Assembly (NCBI GenBank): GCA_018262975.1
Contig: JADFDG010000017.1
Location: 1-64,000 of the forward strand
Reading direction: 5' to 3'
DNA: 64,000 nucleotides
Source: Gammaproteobacteria bacterium
GTDB lineage: Bacteria > Pseudomonadota > Gammaproteobacteria > Pseudomonadales > JADFDG01
Under the pieces are notes generated by a model that saw only the letters and a list, made by a program, of their open reading frames with translations, was not told the origin of the DNA and searched no databases. Shown piece after piece: positions 8,857 to 16,362 of this stretch. The stretch's first letter is position 1, and each line of letters starts with the position of its first letter. Made by a program: the position numbers and the translations under genes.

Positions 8857-9834
8857 ATGCTCACCGATGGCCACGGCCGACAATTTCCCTACCTGCGGTT
8901 GTCGCTGACCGATGTCTGCAACTTCCGCTGCAGTTACTGCCTGCCGGACGGATACCGCTGCGATCGCGGCGACAGTGAACTGACGCTGGCGGAAATCACC
9001 CGCCTGGCGCGTGCTTTCGCCACGCTTGGTACCCGCAAGATCCGCCTGACCGGCGGCGAACCGACGGTGCGGCGCGATTTCACCGACATCGCACGTGCGA
9101 TCTCTGCCAGCACTGGCATCCGTACACTGGCCCTGACCACCAACGGCTACCGGCTGGCGCAGAACGCCCATGCCTGGCGTGACGCCGGCATCGACGCCAT
9201 CAACATCAGCCTGGACAGCCTCGACGCGAAACGCTTCGCCCGCATTACCGGCCACGACCGCCACGCCGAGGTGCTGGCCAGCATCGACACCTGCCTGGAC
9301 GCCGGCTATCGCGCGGTGAAAGTCAACACGGTGCTGATGCGCGGCGTCAACGACGACGAGCTGGAGCGCTTCATCGACTTCAGCAAGGCGCGACCGGTAT
9401 CGCTGCGGTTCATCGAATTGATGGAGACCAGCGACCGGCGCGCCTTCTTCCGCGAGCACCATGTCGCCTCCACCACCATCCGCGAACGCCTGCTGGCACG
9501 CGGCTGGCTGCCGTGCGTACGCTTGCCGGACGCCGGGCCGGCCCAGGAATTCGCCCACCCGGATCACACCGGGCGCATCGGCCTGATTGCGCCGTACAGC
9601 AAGGATTTCTGCACGTCCTGCAACCGACTGCGCGTGTCCAGCCGCGGCGAATTGCACCTGTGCCTGTTCGGCGAGGGCGGCGGCCTGTCGTTGCGCGAAC
9701 TGCTCGCCGGTGACGACCAGCACGATGCCCTGGTGGCACGCATACGCGCGCTACTCACCGGCAAGCAGGCAGCGCATCAGTTGCATACCGGCGAGGTGGG
9801 TTCCACCCGCCACCTGGCGCAGATCGGGGGCTGA
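8857..9834 (+). CDS. moaA: GTP 3',8-cyclase MoaA
   Basis: A 325-residue radical SAM enzyme making the first molybdopterin intermediate from GTP. The N-terminal cluster motif is CNFRCSYC, followed by RLTGGEPTVR (SAM binding). The C-terminal second 4Fe-4S cluster is visible as CTSCNRLRVSSRGELHLCLF. The family's usual C-terminal GG is present (AQIGG). The ATG at 8857 is preferred over the in-frame GTG at 8848 because AAAGGAG ends 8 nt before it. It is first of the Moco genes, behind an FNR box and a candidate Moco riboswitch, with the next gene 5 bp away. Confidence 0.95.
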   Translation: MLTDGHGRQFPYLRLSLTDVCNFRCSYCLPDGYRCDRGDSELTLAEITRLARAFATLGTRKIRLTGGEPTVRRDFTDIARAISASTGIRTLALTTNGYRLAQNAHAWRDAGIDAINISLDSLDAKRFARITGHDRHAEVLASIDTCLDAGYRAVKVNTVLMRGVNDDELERFIDFSKARPVSLRFIELMETSDRRAFFREHHVASTTIRERLLARGWLPCVRLPDAGPAQEFAHPDHTGRIGLIAPYSKDFCTSCNRLRVSSRGELHLCLFGEGGGLSLRELLAGDDQHDALVARIRALLTGKQAAHQLHTGEVGSTRHLAQIGG

Positions 9835-9839
9835 GTCGC

Positions 9840-10874
9840 ATGGGCGAACAGCACCCGGAGCACGGCAAGCGCCACGAGTCCCGCGGCATCGCCGGCATGC
9901 TCGGCGAATGTCCGCCGGCCCTGCACGATCGCGGCCTGCCACTAGCCCAGGAACTGGTGGCCGGCGGGGAGTTGCGCCTGCCCAGCACACCGGCGACAGA
10001 ACTCGCCGCGCGCCTGCCGCTACTCACAGCCAACGCACGGTTGCGCGCGCTGGCTGCGGTGCGCGCGCACGCGCGCGAATCGATCACGCTGGGTGATGCG
10101 CACTGGCGCGAAATTCACTGCGAGGTCACGGCCGTTGATGACGCCGGCGAAGGCGGCGCACTGGTGCGCGTGCGGGTGGTGGTGTCCGGCATCGCCACGC
10201 GCAGCCTGGGCGGCGACGCGCTGGCCGGCACTGCCGCGGCCCTGACCGGTATCGCCCAGGAATTCCCGTGGTCGGTAATCGACGACCTGCGCATCCTCGC
10301 CATCGACATCGAGGGACGCGCGCGCGCGCTGCACTGCGAGGCGCTGCCGGATGACGTGGCGGCGCGCCTGCCCGCGCAGCGAGCTGCGCTGGCACGCACG
10401 CGCTGCGCAGTGATCACCCTGTCCGACCGGGCGGCCAACGGCGTCTACGAGGACAAGTCGGGGGCACTGCTGGCCCGCATCGTCAGCGACGCCGGTGGCT
10501 CGCTCGTTCACCAGCTGGTACTGCCGGACGACGGCGAGCGCCTGGCCATCGAGGTGGAAGTGCTGTCGCGCCGCGGTGACATCGACGTGCTGGTGTGCAC
10601 CGGCGGCACCGGCATCGGTCCGCGCGACATCACCCCCGAAACATTGCTACGCCTGGGCATACGGCCCATTCCCGGCATCGGCGAGTTACTGCGCGCGCAC
10701 AGCGCCAACGTGGTGCGTTCGGCCTGGTTGTCTCGCAGCGTCGCCGGCACGCTCGGCACCATGATCGTCATTGCACTGCCCGGCAGCCAGAAGGCCGTCG
10801 CCGAGTGCATGGAAGTGCTGCTGCCACTGCTGCCGCACACCTTGTCGATGCTGCACGGTGGAGCGCATGGGTGA
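9840..10874 (+). CDS. Fusion of a degenerate MoaC-like domain with MogA (molybdopterin adenylyltransferase)
   Basis: A 344-residue protein. Residues about 190-344 are a MogA/MoaB domain that adenylylates molybdopterin, with CAVITLSDRAANGVYEDKSG, TGGTGIGPRDITPE and LPGSQKAVAECME all present. Residues about 20-180 align in order with MoaC (cyclic pyranopterin monophosphate synthase), for example VRVRVVVSGIATRSLGGDALAGT against the MoaC core, but the catalytic Cys-His-Pro segment is replaced by LGDAHW and the KAVDRG segment by EFPWSVID. The N-terminal half is thus probably not an active MoaC, and a true moaC is not in the window. It starts 5 bp after moaA and overlaps moeA by 8 bp. Confidence 0.82.
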   Translation: MGEQHPEHGKRHESRGIAGMLGECPPALHDRGLPLAQELVAGGELRLPSTPATELAARLPLLTANARLRALAAVRAHARESITLGDAHWREIHCEVTAVDDAGEGGALVRVRVVVSGIATRSLGGDALAGTAAALTGIAQEFPWSVIDDLRILAIDIEGRARALHCEALPDDVAARLPAQRAALARTRCAVITLSDRAANGVYEDKSGALLARIVSDAGGSLVHQLVLPDDGERLAIEVEVLSRRGDIDVLVCTGGTGIGPRDITPETLLRLGIRPIPGIGELLRAHSANVVRSAWLSRSVAGTLGTMIVIALPGSQKAVAECMEVLLPLLPHTLSMLHGGAHG

Positions 10875-12126
10875 ATTGATCAGCCTGCGGGAAGCGCTGG
10901 CGATCATCACCGCGCAGCCGGAACGGCTGGCGGTCGAGAACGTGCTGCGCAGCGAGTCAGCCGGCCGCATTGCCGCGGCACCGGTGTTCAACCCGGTCGA
11001 TATCCCGCTGCATACCGCCGCCGGTTTCGACGGCTTCGCGGTGCGCGCCCGCGACATCGCCACGGCCAGCGCTGCGACGCCGGTGTTGCTGCCGGTTGCC
11101 GGCAGCACGCGTTGCGGCGACGCACCTGTCTGCGGCCTGCCGCACACCGCCTGGGAGGTGTTCGCCGGTTCGGCACTGCCCTCGCCGTTCGATGCGGTGA
11201 TACGCATGGATGCCGTCGAAGTGGTGGACCGCCATGACGACGGCCTGCCGGCATGGATACGCCTGACCCGTTCGCCGTTACGCGGCGACGACGTGCGTCT
11301 GCGCGGCGAGGACCTGCCGGCCGGCACCCTGCTGGCGGACGCCGGCACCGCGCTGCGACCGGCGCACCTGATGGCTTTCGCGACCGCCGGTATAGACCGC
11401 GTGCCGGTACGCGCGCAGCAACGGGTGGCCGTGTTGTCCACCGGGCGCGAACTGGTTGACGATGCCCGCGACGAACTGGCCCCCGGCCAGGTACGTAACT
11501 GCAACGCGCCGTGGCTGGTGGCGATGCTGCAGCGGCACGGCGCCTTGCCGCGTTACCTGCGCACGGTGCTGGACGACCGCGATGAGTTCCAGCGTTCGCT
11601 GGCATGGGCTTCCACGCACCGCTTCCCACTGGCCATTTCCTCCGGCGCGACCGCCGCGGGACGCGAGGATTTCGTCGGCGAGGCCCTGCTGGGCCTGGGC
11701 GCGCAGATCCTGTTCCGCGGCGTGGCGATCAAGCCCGGCTGGCCGGTGCTGTGCGCGCGACTGCCACATGGCGGCTTCTTCCTCGGCCTGCCCGGCAACC
11801 CGGCGTCCTGCGCCGCTTGTTTCCGCCTGTTCGCGCTGCCGCTGATGCGGGTGCTCAACGGCATGGCACCGGAGATTCCGCTGACGGCACGCCTCGCCAG
11901 CGACGTGGCTTGCGACCCCCAGCGCACGCAGTTGCTGAAAGCGCGCCTGGCCAGCGACCAGGGCGTGCTGCGCGCGCAGGTACTGCCGGGACAGGAAGCA
12001 CACCGTATTGCATCCTTGCTCGACGCCAACGCGTGGCTGGAGATTCCACCCGGTACCAGCCACCTGGCTGCCGGCAGTATCGTGCCGGCGCGGCTGATGG
12101 TGGATGATTGGGCCTGCCCGGTATGA
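10867..12126 (+). CDS. moeA: Molybdopterin molybdenumtransferase MoeA
   Basis: A 419-residue cytoplasmic enzyme inserting molybdate into adenylylated molybdopterin. Visible features: PLHTAAGFDGFAVRA near residue 40 (the family's A-x-DGYA-type motif), the RGEDL segment, VAVLSTGREL, the MoCF-binding fold, and LFRGVAIKPGWPV with the LPGNPASC loop. Length matches the family. The start overlaps the mogA-domain stop by 8 bp (translational coupling). It partners the MogA domain made by the gene before it. Confidence 0.95.
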   Translation: MGELISLREALAIITAQPERLAVENVLRSESAGRIAAAPVFNPVDIPLHTAAGFDGFAVRARDIATASAATPVLLPVAGSTRCGDAPVCGLPHTAWEVFAGSALPSPFDAVIRMDAVEVVDRHDDGLPAWIRLTRSPLRGDDVRLRGEDLPAGTLLADAGTALRPAHLMAFATAGIDRVPVRAQQRVAVLSTGRELVDDARDELAPGQVRNCNAPWLVAMLQRHGALPRYLRTVLDDRDEFQRSLAWASTHRFPLAISSGATAAGREDFVGEALLGLGAQILFRGVAIKPGWPVLCARLPHGGFFLGLPGNPASCAACFRLFALPLMRVLNGMAPEIPLTARLASDVACDPQRTQLLKARLASDQGVLRAQVLPGQEAHRIASLLDANAWLEIPPGTSHLAAGSIVPARLMVDDWACPV

Positions 12127-12148
12127 ACGCACGCGGAGTACGGCACGC

Positions 12149-12760
12149 ATGAGCGGTAACCTCGAGCAACTGATGCAGCGCACCACGGCCATCCTGCTGG
12201 CCGGCGGCGAGTCATCGCGCATGGGCACCAACAAGGCCTTGCTGCCGTTTCGTGGCCAACCGTTGTGGCGCCACCTGCGCGACGTCATCGCCAGCGCCGG
12301 CGTGCGCCAGGTGCTGGTGAGCGGCGCGCTGCCGGACCTGCGCGAAGGCGAGGAATGCACGCCCGACGTGGTACCCGGCCTCGGTCCGCTGGCCGGCATT
12401 GCCTCGGTCATCGGTGCGCAGGGTGACGCGCTGAGCAAGGACTTCTTGCTGGTGGTGCCGGTGGACCTGCCGCTGATGACGCCGGAAGCCCTGCGCTGGC
12501 TGTGCGTGCACGGCTTCCACGCCCCCGCCGCCCACTTCGCCGACCATGCGTTGCCGGCGCTGTTTCGCAACACGGTGGCGTTCCGGCAGACGCTCGGCAC
12601 CCTGTTGCGGGCGACCGCGGCCCGCGAGCGCTCGATCCAGGCCCTGCACGCGGCGCTGGGCGCCGAGGTGGTCGCGCTGCCGGACGGGCTGGCCACGGCA
12701 CTCACCAACACCAATACGCCGCACGAATGGGCCGCTGCCGGCGGCGCCGGTGCACAATAG
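12149..12760 (+). CDS. mobA: Molybdenum cofactor guanylyltransferase MobA
   Basis: A 203-residue nucleotidyltransferase joining GMP to molybdopterin to give the guanine dinucleotide cofactor needed by NarG and by the two DMSO-reductase-family enzymes in this window. The N-terminal nucleotide-binding motif is ILLAGGESSRMGTNKALL; the usual Asp of GxDK is Asn here, a conservative change. PVDLPLMTPEAL is the metal-binding Asp motif, and NTNTPHE is the usual C-terminal motif. The start at MSGNLEQ has GGAG about 10 nt upstream; an internal ATG at MQRTT is possible. Confidence 0.93.
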   Translation: MSGNLEQLMQRTTAILLAGGESSRMGTNKALLPFRGQPLWRHLRDVIASAGVRQVLVSGALPDLREGEECTPDVVPGLGPLAGIASVIGAQGDALSKDFLLVVPVDLPLMTPEALRWLCVHGFHAPAAHFADHALPALFRNTVAFRQTLGTLLRATAARERSIQALHAALGAEVVALPDGLATALTNTNTPHEWAAAGGAGAQ

Positions 12761-12792
12761 CGGCCTGCCAGCAGCATCCGACGGACCCCGCC

Positions 12793-13116
12793 ATGAACCT
12801 GCGCCTCGAGCACGATACCCTGCGTTTCCGCATCACCCTGCGCGAACTCGACCTGTTGCTGGCCAACGGCTCGCTGACCGCCGTCACGCCCCTGCCCGGC
12901 GGCAGCTTCCGCTACGCGGTCGAACTGGTCGATGGCGACCACTGGGAAATCACCGGTGACCCGCGCGGCCTGCTGCTGCGCCTGCCGCGCCTGGACCTGC
13001 TGGGCCACAAGGCTTCGCTGCCGAGCAAGCAGGGCATTTCGCGCACGCTGAACGCCAACGGCGGCATGCTCGACGTGCGCGTCGAAGTGGACGTGCGGCG
13101 CGCCCGAGAGGGCTGA
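12793..13116 (+). CDS. Small protein of unknown function, 107 residues
   Basis: Not recognised with certainty. The 107-residue product begins MNLRLEHDTLRFRITLRELD and is predicted mainly beta, with the segments FRYAVELVDGDHWEI and MLDVRVEVDVRRA; no signal peptide or membrane segment. It follows mobA by 32 bp and ends 31 bp before the FNR box of nrdD, so it is probably the last gene of the Moco operon. Codon use is like its neighbours. A role in anaerobic metabolism is suggested by position only. Confidence 0.7.
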   Translation: MNLRLEHDTLRFRITLRELDLLLANGSLTAVTPLPGGSFRYAVELVDGDHWEITGDPRGLLLRLPRLDLLGHKASLPSKQGISRTLNANGGMLDVRVEVDVRRAREG

Positions 13117-13147
13117 CGGCAACGACCGCCGGGTCACCGGCGGCGAT

Positions 13148-13161
13148 TTGACTATTATCAA
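13148..13161. promoter_or_regulatory. FNR/ANR-type box upstream of nrdD
   Basis: TTGAC-TATT-ATCAA, nine of ten half-site bases, centred 84 bp upstream of the nrdD ATG. A -41.5 position gives a transcript start near 13196. Anaerobic activation of class III ribonucleotide reductase by FNR-type regulators is established in enteric bacteria and Pseudomonas. Confidence 0.8.
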
Positions 13162-13199
13162 GTGGCGCAACGGCCGGTGGCCTTAGTTTTGCCCTGTCT

Positions 13200-13215
13200 C
13201 CACCAGATCTGGTGG
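13200..13215. promoter_or_regulatory. Perfect 16-bp palindrome in the nrdD leader
   Basis: CCACCAGATCTGGTGG, perfectly self-complementary, lies between the predicted transcript start (about 13196) and the nrdD ATG (13239). It could be a 5' mRNA hairpin or an operator for a dimeric regulator. It does not resemble the NrdR box. Confidence 0.45.
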
Positions 13216-13238
13216 CCAACAGGGACGAAAACCACAAC

Positions 13239-15311
13239 ATGTGCGCCACCACCTCAATTCCTGCGCCTCTGGCGCCTGCTGCCGCCAGCGTCGGCCGCGA
13301 CCCCGCTGCCCTGCCGGCGGCCATCATCAAGCGCGACGGCCGGGAAGCGCCGTTCGACGCCGCCCGCATAGAGAAGGCCATCGCTGCCGCCGGCAAGGCG
13401 ACCGGCGAGTTCAGCGATACGGAAGCCGCGAAGCTCACCCGCACCGTGCTCAATTTGCTCGGCTGGAAGCACGGCGCCGGCAGCATCCCGAAGATCGAGC
13501 AGATCCAGGACCTCGTCGAGCAGGTGCTGGTGAGCGCCGACCACTTCGCGACGGCGCGCGCCTACATCGTCTACCGCGAGCAGCGCGCGCGCCTGCGCAA
13601 GGACCGCAAGACGATCGTCGACGTGGAAGCGTCGATCAACGAGTACATCAACCGCGCCGACTGGCGCATCAAGGCCAACGCCAACCAGGGTTACTCGCTG
13701 GGCGGCCTGATCCTCAACACTTCCGGCAAGGTGGTGGCCAACTACTGGCTGTCGCACGTGTACCCGCCGGAAGTGGGCACCGCGCACCGCGAGGGCGACA
13801 TCCACGTGCACGACCTCGACATGCTGGCCGGCTACTGCGCCGGCTGGTCGCTGCGCCAGCTGCTGCATGAGGGCCTGAACGGCGTGCCCGGCAAGGTGGA
13901 GGCCAAGCCGCCAAAGCACTTCTCCAGTGCCGTCGGCCAGATCGTGAATTTCCTCGGCACGCTGCAGAACGAGTGGGCCGGCGCCCAGGCGTTCAGTTCC
14001 TTCGACACCTACATGGCGCCGTTCATCCGCAAGGACGGCAACAGCTACGAGGAAGTGAAACAGTGCATCCAGGAGTTGATCTACAACCTGAACGTCCCGT
14101 CGCGCTGGGGCACCCAGACGCCGTTCACCAACCTCACCTTCGACTGGATCTGCCCGGATGACCTGAAGGAGCAGGTGCCGGTGATCGGCGGCGTGGAGAT
14201 GCCGTTCACCTACGGCGACCTGCAGGCCGAGATGGACATGATCAACCGCGCCTACATCGAGGTGATGACCACCGGCGATGCCAAGGGCCGGGTGTTCACC
14301 TTCCCGATCCCGACCTACAACATCACGAAGGATTTCGACTGGTACTCGCCGAACGCGCTGGCGCTGCTGGAGATGACCGCGAAGTACGGCCTGCCCTACT
14401 TCCAGAACTTCGTGAACTCGGACCTGACGCCGAACATGGTCCGTTCAATGTGCTGCCGCCTGCAGCTCGACCTGCGCGAGTTGCTCAAGCGCGGCAATGG
14501 CCTGTTCGGCTCGGCCGAGCAGACTGGCTCGATCGGCGTGGTGACCATCAACTGCGCGCGCCTGGGCTACCTGTACGCGGGCAACGAGGCCGGCCTGTAC
14601 GCGCGCATCGACGAGCTGATGGAAATCGGCCGCAACAGCCTCGAGCTCAAGCGCAAGGTGATCCAGCAGCTGATGGACCAGGGCCTGTACCCCTACACCA
14701 GGCGCTACCTGGGCAAGCTGCGCAACCACTTCTCCACGCTGGGCGTGAACGGCATCAACGAGATGATCCGCAACTTCACACACGATGCGCACGACATCAC
14801 CACGCCGGAAGGCCACGCGATGGCGTCGCGGCTGCTGGACCATATCCGCGCGCGCATGGTGGAGTTCCAGGAACAGACCGGCCACCTGTACAACCTCGAG
14901 GCCACGCCGGCCGAGGGCACCACTTACCGCTTTGCCAAGGAAGACCAGAAGCGCTTCCCGGGCATTCTCCAGGCCGGCACGCAGGAAAAGCCGTACTACA
15001 CCAACAGCTCGCAGCTGCCGGTCGGCTACACGGATGATCCTTTCGAGGCATTGCGGATGCAGGACGACCTGCAGACAAAATACACCGGCGGCACCGTGCT
15101 GCACCTGTACATGAACGAACGCCTGTCGAGCGTCGACGCCTGCCGCAAGCTGATCACGCGGGCTCTGACCAACTTCCGGCTGCCGTACATCACGGTGACC
15201 CCGACGTTCTCGATCTGCCCGCACCACGGTTACCTGGCCGGGGAGCACGAGTTCTGTCCGAAGTGCGACGCCGAGGTGCTGGCGCGCAAACAGGCCTGCT
15301 GCACGGAGTGA
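13239..15311 (+). CDS. nrdD: Class III anaerobic ribonucleoside-triphosphate reductase large chain, lacking the glycyl-radical domain
   Basis: A 690-residue NrdD that reduces ribonucleotides to deoxyribonucleotides without oxygen. It has an N-terminal ATP-cone (IIKRDGREAPFDAARIEKAI, about residues 27-115), the catalytic barrel with EGDIHVHDLD, SSFDTYMAPF and PFTNLTFDWICPDD, and a C-terminal Zn-type motif CPHHGYLAGEHEFCPKC. It then stops at ACCTE, with no glycyl-radical motif; that module is encoded separately at 15471-15659. ATG 13239 is chosen over the in-frame GTG at 13212, which has no ribosome site; even for the ATG the nearest GGGAC is distant. It is first gene of the nrdD operon behind an FNR box. 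Confidence 0.93.
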   Translation: MCATTSIPAPLAPAAASVGRDPAALPAAIIKRDGREAPFDAARIEKAIAAAGKATGEFSDTEAAKLTRTVLNLLGWKHGAGSIPKIEQIQDLVEQVLVSADHFATARAYIVYREQRARLRKDRKTIVDVEASINEYINRADWRIKANANQGYSLGGLILNTSGKVVANYWLSHVYPPEVGTAHREGDIHVHDLDMLAGYCAGWSLRQLLHEGLNGVPGKVEAKPPKHFSSAVGQIVNFLGTLQNEWAGAQAFSSFDTYMAPFIRKDGNSYEEVKQCIQELIYNLNVPSRWGTQTPFTNLTFDWICPDDLKEQVPVIGGVEMPFTYGDLQAEMDMINRAYIEVMTTGDAKGRVFTFPIPTYNITKDFDWYSPNALALLEMTAKYGLPYFQNFVNSDLTPNMVRSMCCRLQLDLRELLKRGNGLFGSAEQTGSIGVVTINCARLGYLYAGNEAGLYARIDELMEIGRNSLELKRKVIQQLMDQGLYPYTRRYLGKLRNHFSTLGVNGINEMIRNFTHDAHDITTPEGHAMASRLLDHIRARMVEFQEQTGHLYNLEATPAEGTTYRFAKEDQKRFPGILQAGTQEKPYYTNSSQLPVGYTDDPFEALRMQDDLQTKYTGGTVLHLYMNERLSSVDACRKLITRALTNFRLPYITVTPTFSICPHHGYLAGEHEFCPKCDAEVLARKQACCTE

Positions 15312-15315
15312 CGAC

Positions 15316-15474
15316 ATGAGCGACCCGGAAAAGAATGCCAGCGTGCTGGCCAGCGTGGCGAAACTGTTTCGCCCGGACCCGAAGAATCCGCCGGCACCGC
15401 CGCCGTCCTGCTGCGGCGAATGTGGCGGTGGCGAGAAGAAGAAGCAGGACAACAACACGGAGAAGAAGCCATGA
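15316..15474 (+). CDS. Small Cys/Lys-rich protein inserted between NrdD chain and its radical domain
   Basis: A 52-residue open frame starting 4 bp after the nrdD stop, with GGAG seven bases before its ATG and an ATGA overlap with the next gene. The product has a short helical N-terminus (SVLASVAKLFRPDPKN), a Pro-rich linker, CCGECGGG, and a Lys-rich tail (EKKKQDNNTEKKP). The CCxxC cluster could bind metal or complete a zinc site. Codon third positions are about 80% G/C, as in neighbouring real genes, while the alternative frame uses rare CGA and GGA codons, so I take it as coding. I do not recognise a family. Confidence 0.65.
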   Translation: MSDPEKNASVLASVAKLFRPDPKNPPAPPPSCCGECGGGEKKKQDNNTEKKP

Positions 15475-15659
15475 CGATCATGAACGAGCACATGCAGAGC
15501 GTCACCCTGCGCGACGAGGAACGCACCCGCTGCGAGGTGTGGACCCGTGTGATGGGCTACCACCGCCCGGTCTCCGAGTTCAACGCCGGCAAGCAGTCCG
15601 AACACGCCGAGCGAGAGCATTTCCGCGAGGCACGCACGCATGAGTACGACTGCCCCTGA
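15471..15659 (+). CDS. Stand-alone glycyl-radical domain of class III ribonucleotide reductase
   Basis: A 62-residue protein that is almost entirely the C-terminal module missing from the large NrdD chain: CEVWTRVMGYHRPV followed by FNAGKQSEHAER. Gly29 in RVMGY is the predicted radical glycine, matching the glycine-radical pattern T-R-V-x-G-Y. It has its own ribosome site (GGAG nine bases upstream), overlaps the previous gene by ATGA, and overlaps nrdG by 20 bp. NrdG should activate it. Active enzyme would need the large chain and this peptide to assemble, as the 14-kDa radical domain YfiD/GrcA does with cleaved pyruvate formate-lyase. It is in frame with nrdD but separated from it by one TGA and 53 codons. 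Confidence 0.85.
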   Translation: MTIMNEHMQSVTLRDEERTRCEVWTRVMGYHRPVSEFNAGKQSEHAEREHFREARTHEYDCP

Positions 15660-16353
15660 AGGGGTCTTCACGCTACGCATCGGCGGCGTGACACCGATGT
15701 CGACCGTCGACTGGCCCGGCCAGTTGGCGGCGGTGGTGTTCCTGCAGGGTTGCCCCTGGCGCTGTGCCTACTGCCACAACCATGACCTGCAGTCTGCCTG
15801 CGACGAAGGACGCGTGTCCTGGCAACAGGTGGAGAGCCTGCTCAGCCTGCGCCGCGGCCTGCTCGACGGCGTGGTGTTCAGCGGTGGCGAGCCCACCGCG
15901 CAACGCGAACTCGCCACCGCCGTGGCCCGGGTGCGCGAACTCGGTTACGCCTGCGCACTGCACACGGCCGGCGTCTACCCGCGCCGGCTCGCCGAGGCGC
16001 TACCCGACCTGGACTGGGTCGCGCTGGACATCAAGGCCTTGCCCGGCGACTACGATGCACTGACCGGCGTGGCGGGATCCGCGCAGCGCGTCGACGAAGC
16101 CCTCTGCCTGCTGCTGGACAGCGGCAAGCCATTCGAATGCCGCACCACCGTGGACTGGGACATGCTCGCGCCGGCGGACCTGGTGCTGCTCGGCGAGCGC
16201 CTCGCCGCCCTTGGCGTGCGCGACTTCGCCGTGCAGATCGCCCGCCCGGCCGGCGCGCACTACCGCCCGCACCTGCGCGTCCGCGGGCACGGCCAGGACA
16301 ATGCCATCGCACGGCTGCGCGAACTGTTCCCGGGCTTCAGCCTGCGCAACTGA
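15640..16353 (+). CDS. nrdG: Anaerobic ribonucleotide reductase activase NrdG
   Basis: A 237-residue radical SAM protein that generates the glycyl radical on NrdD. The cluster motif is CPWRCAYCHN (CxxxCxxC), followed by GVVFSGGEPTAQRE. It is longer than E. coli NrdG (154 residues) and of the type first annotated as ribonucleoside-triphosphate reductase activating protein in many proteobacteria. The start MSTTAPEG has GAGG upstream and lies inside the end of the radical-domain gene, so the two are translationally coupled. Confidence 0.93.
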   Translation: MSTTAPEGVFTLRIGGVTPMSTVDWPGQLAAVVFLQGCPWRCAYCHNHDLQSACDEGRVSWQQVESLLSLRRGLLDGVVFSGGEPTAQRELATAVARVRELGYACALHTAGVYPRRLAEALPDLDWVALDIKALPGDYDALTGVAGSAQRVDEALCLLLDSGKPFECRTTVDWDMLAPADLVLLGERLAALGVRDFAVQIARPAGAHYRPHLRVRGHGQDNAIARLRELFPGFSLRN

Positions 16354-16362
16354 GGACCCGCC

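Noticed and set aside
15309-15470. Stop-codon readthrough or selenocysteine fusing NrdD to its radical domain
   Set aside because: The frame through the TGA is open, but the intervening codons are poor (many CGA, GGA), no selenocysteine element was seen, and the separate frames each have ribosome sites. A proteomics search would still be worthwhile.
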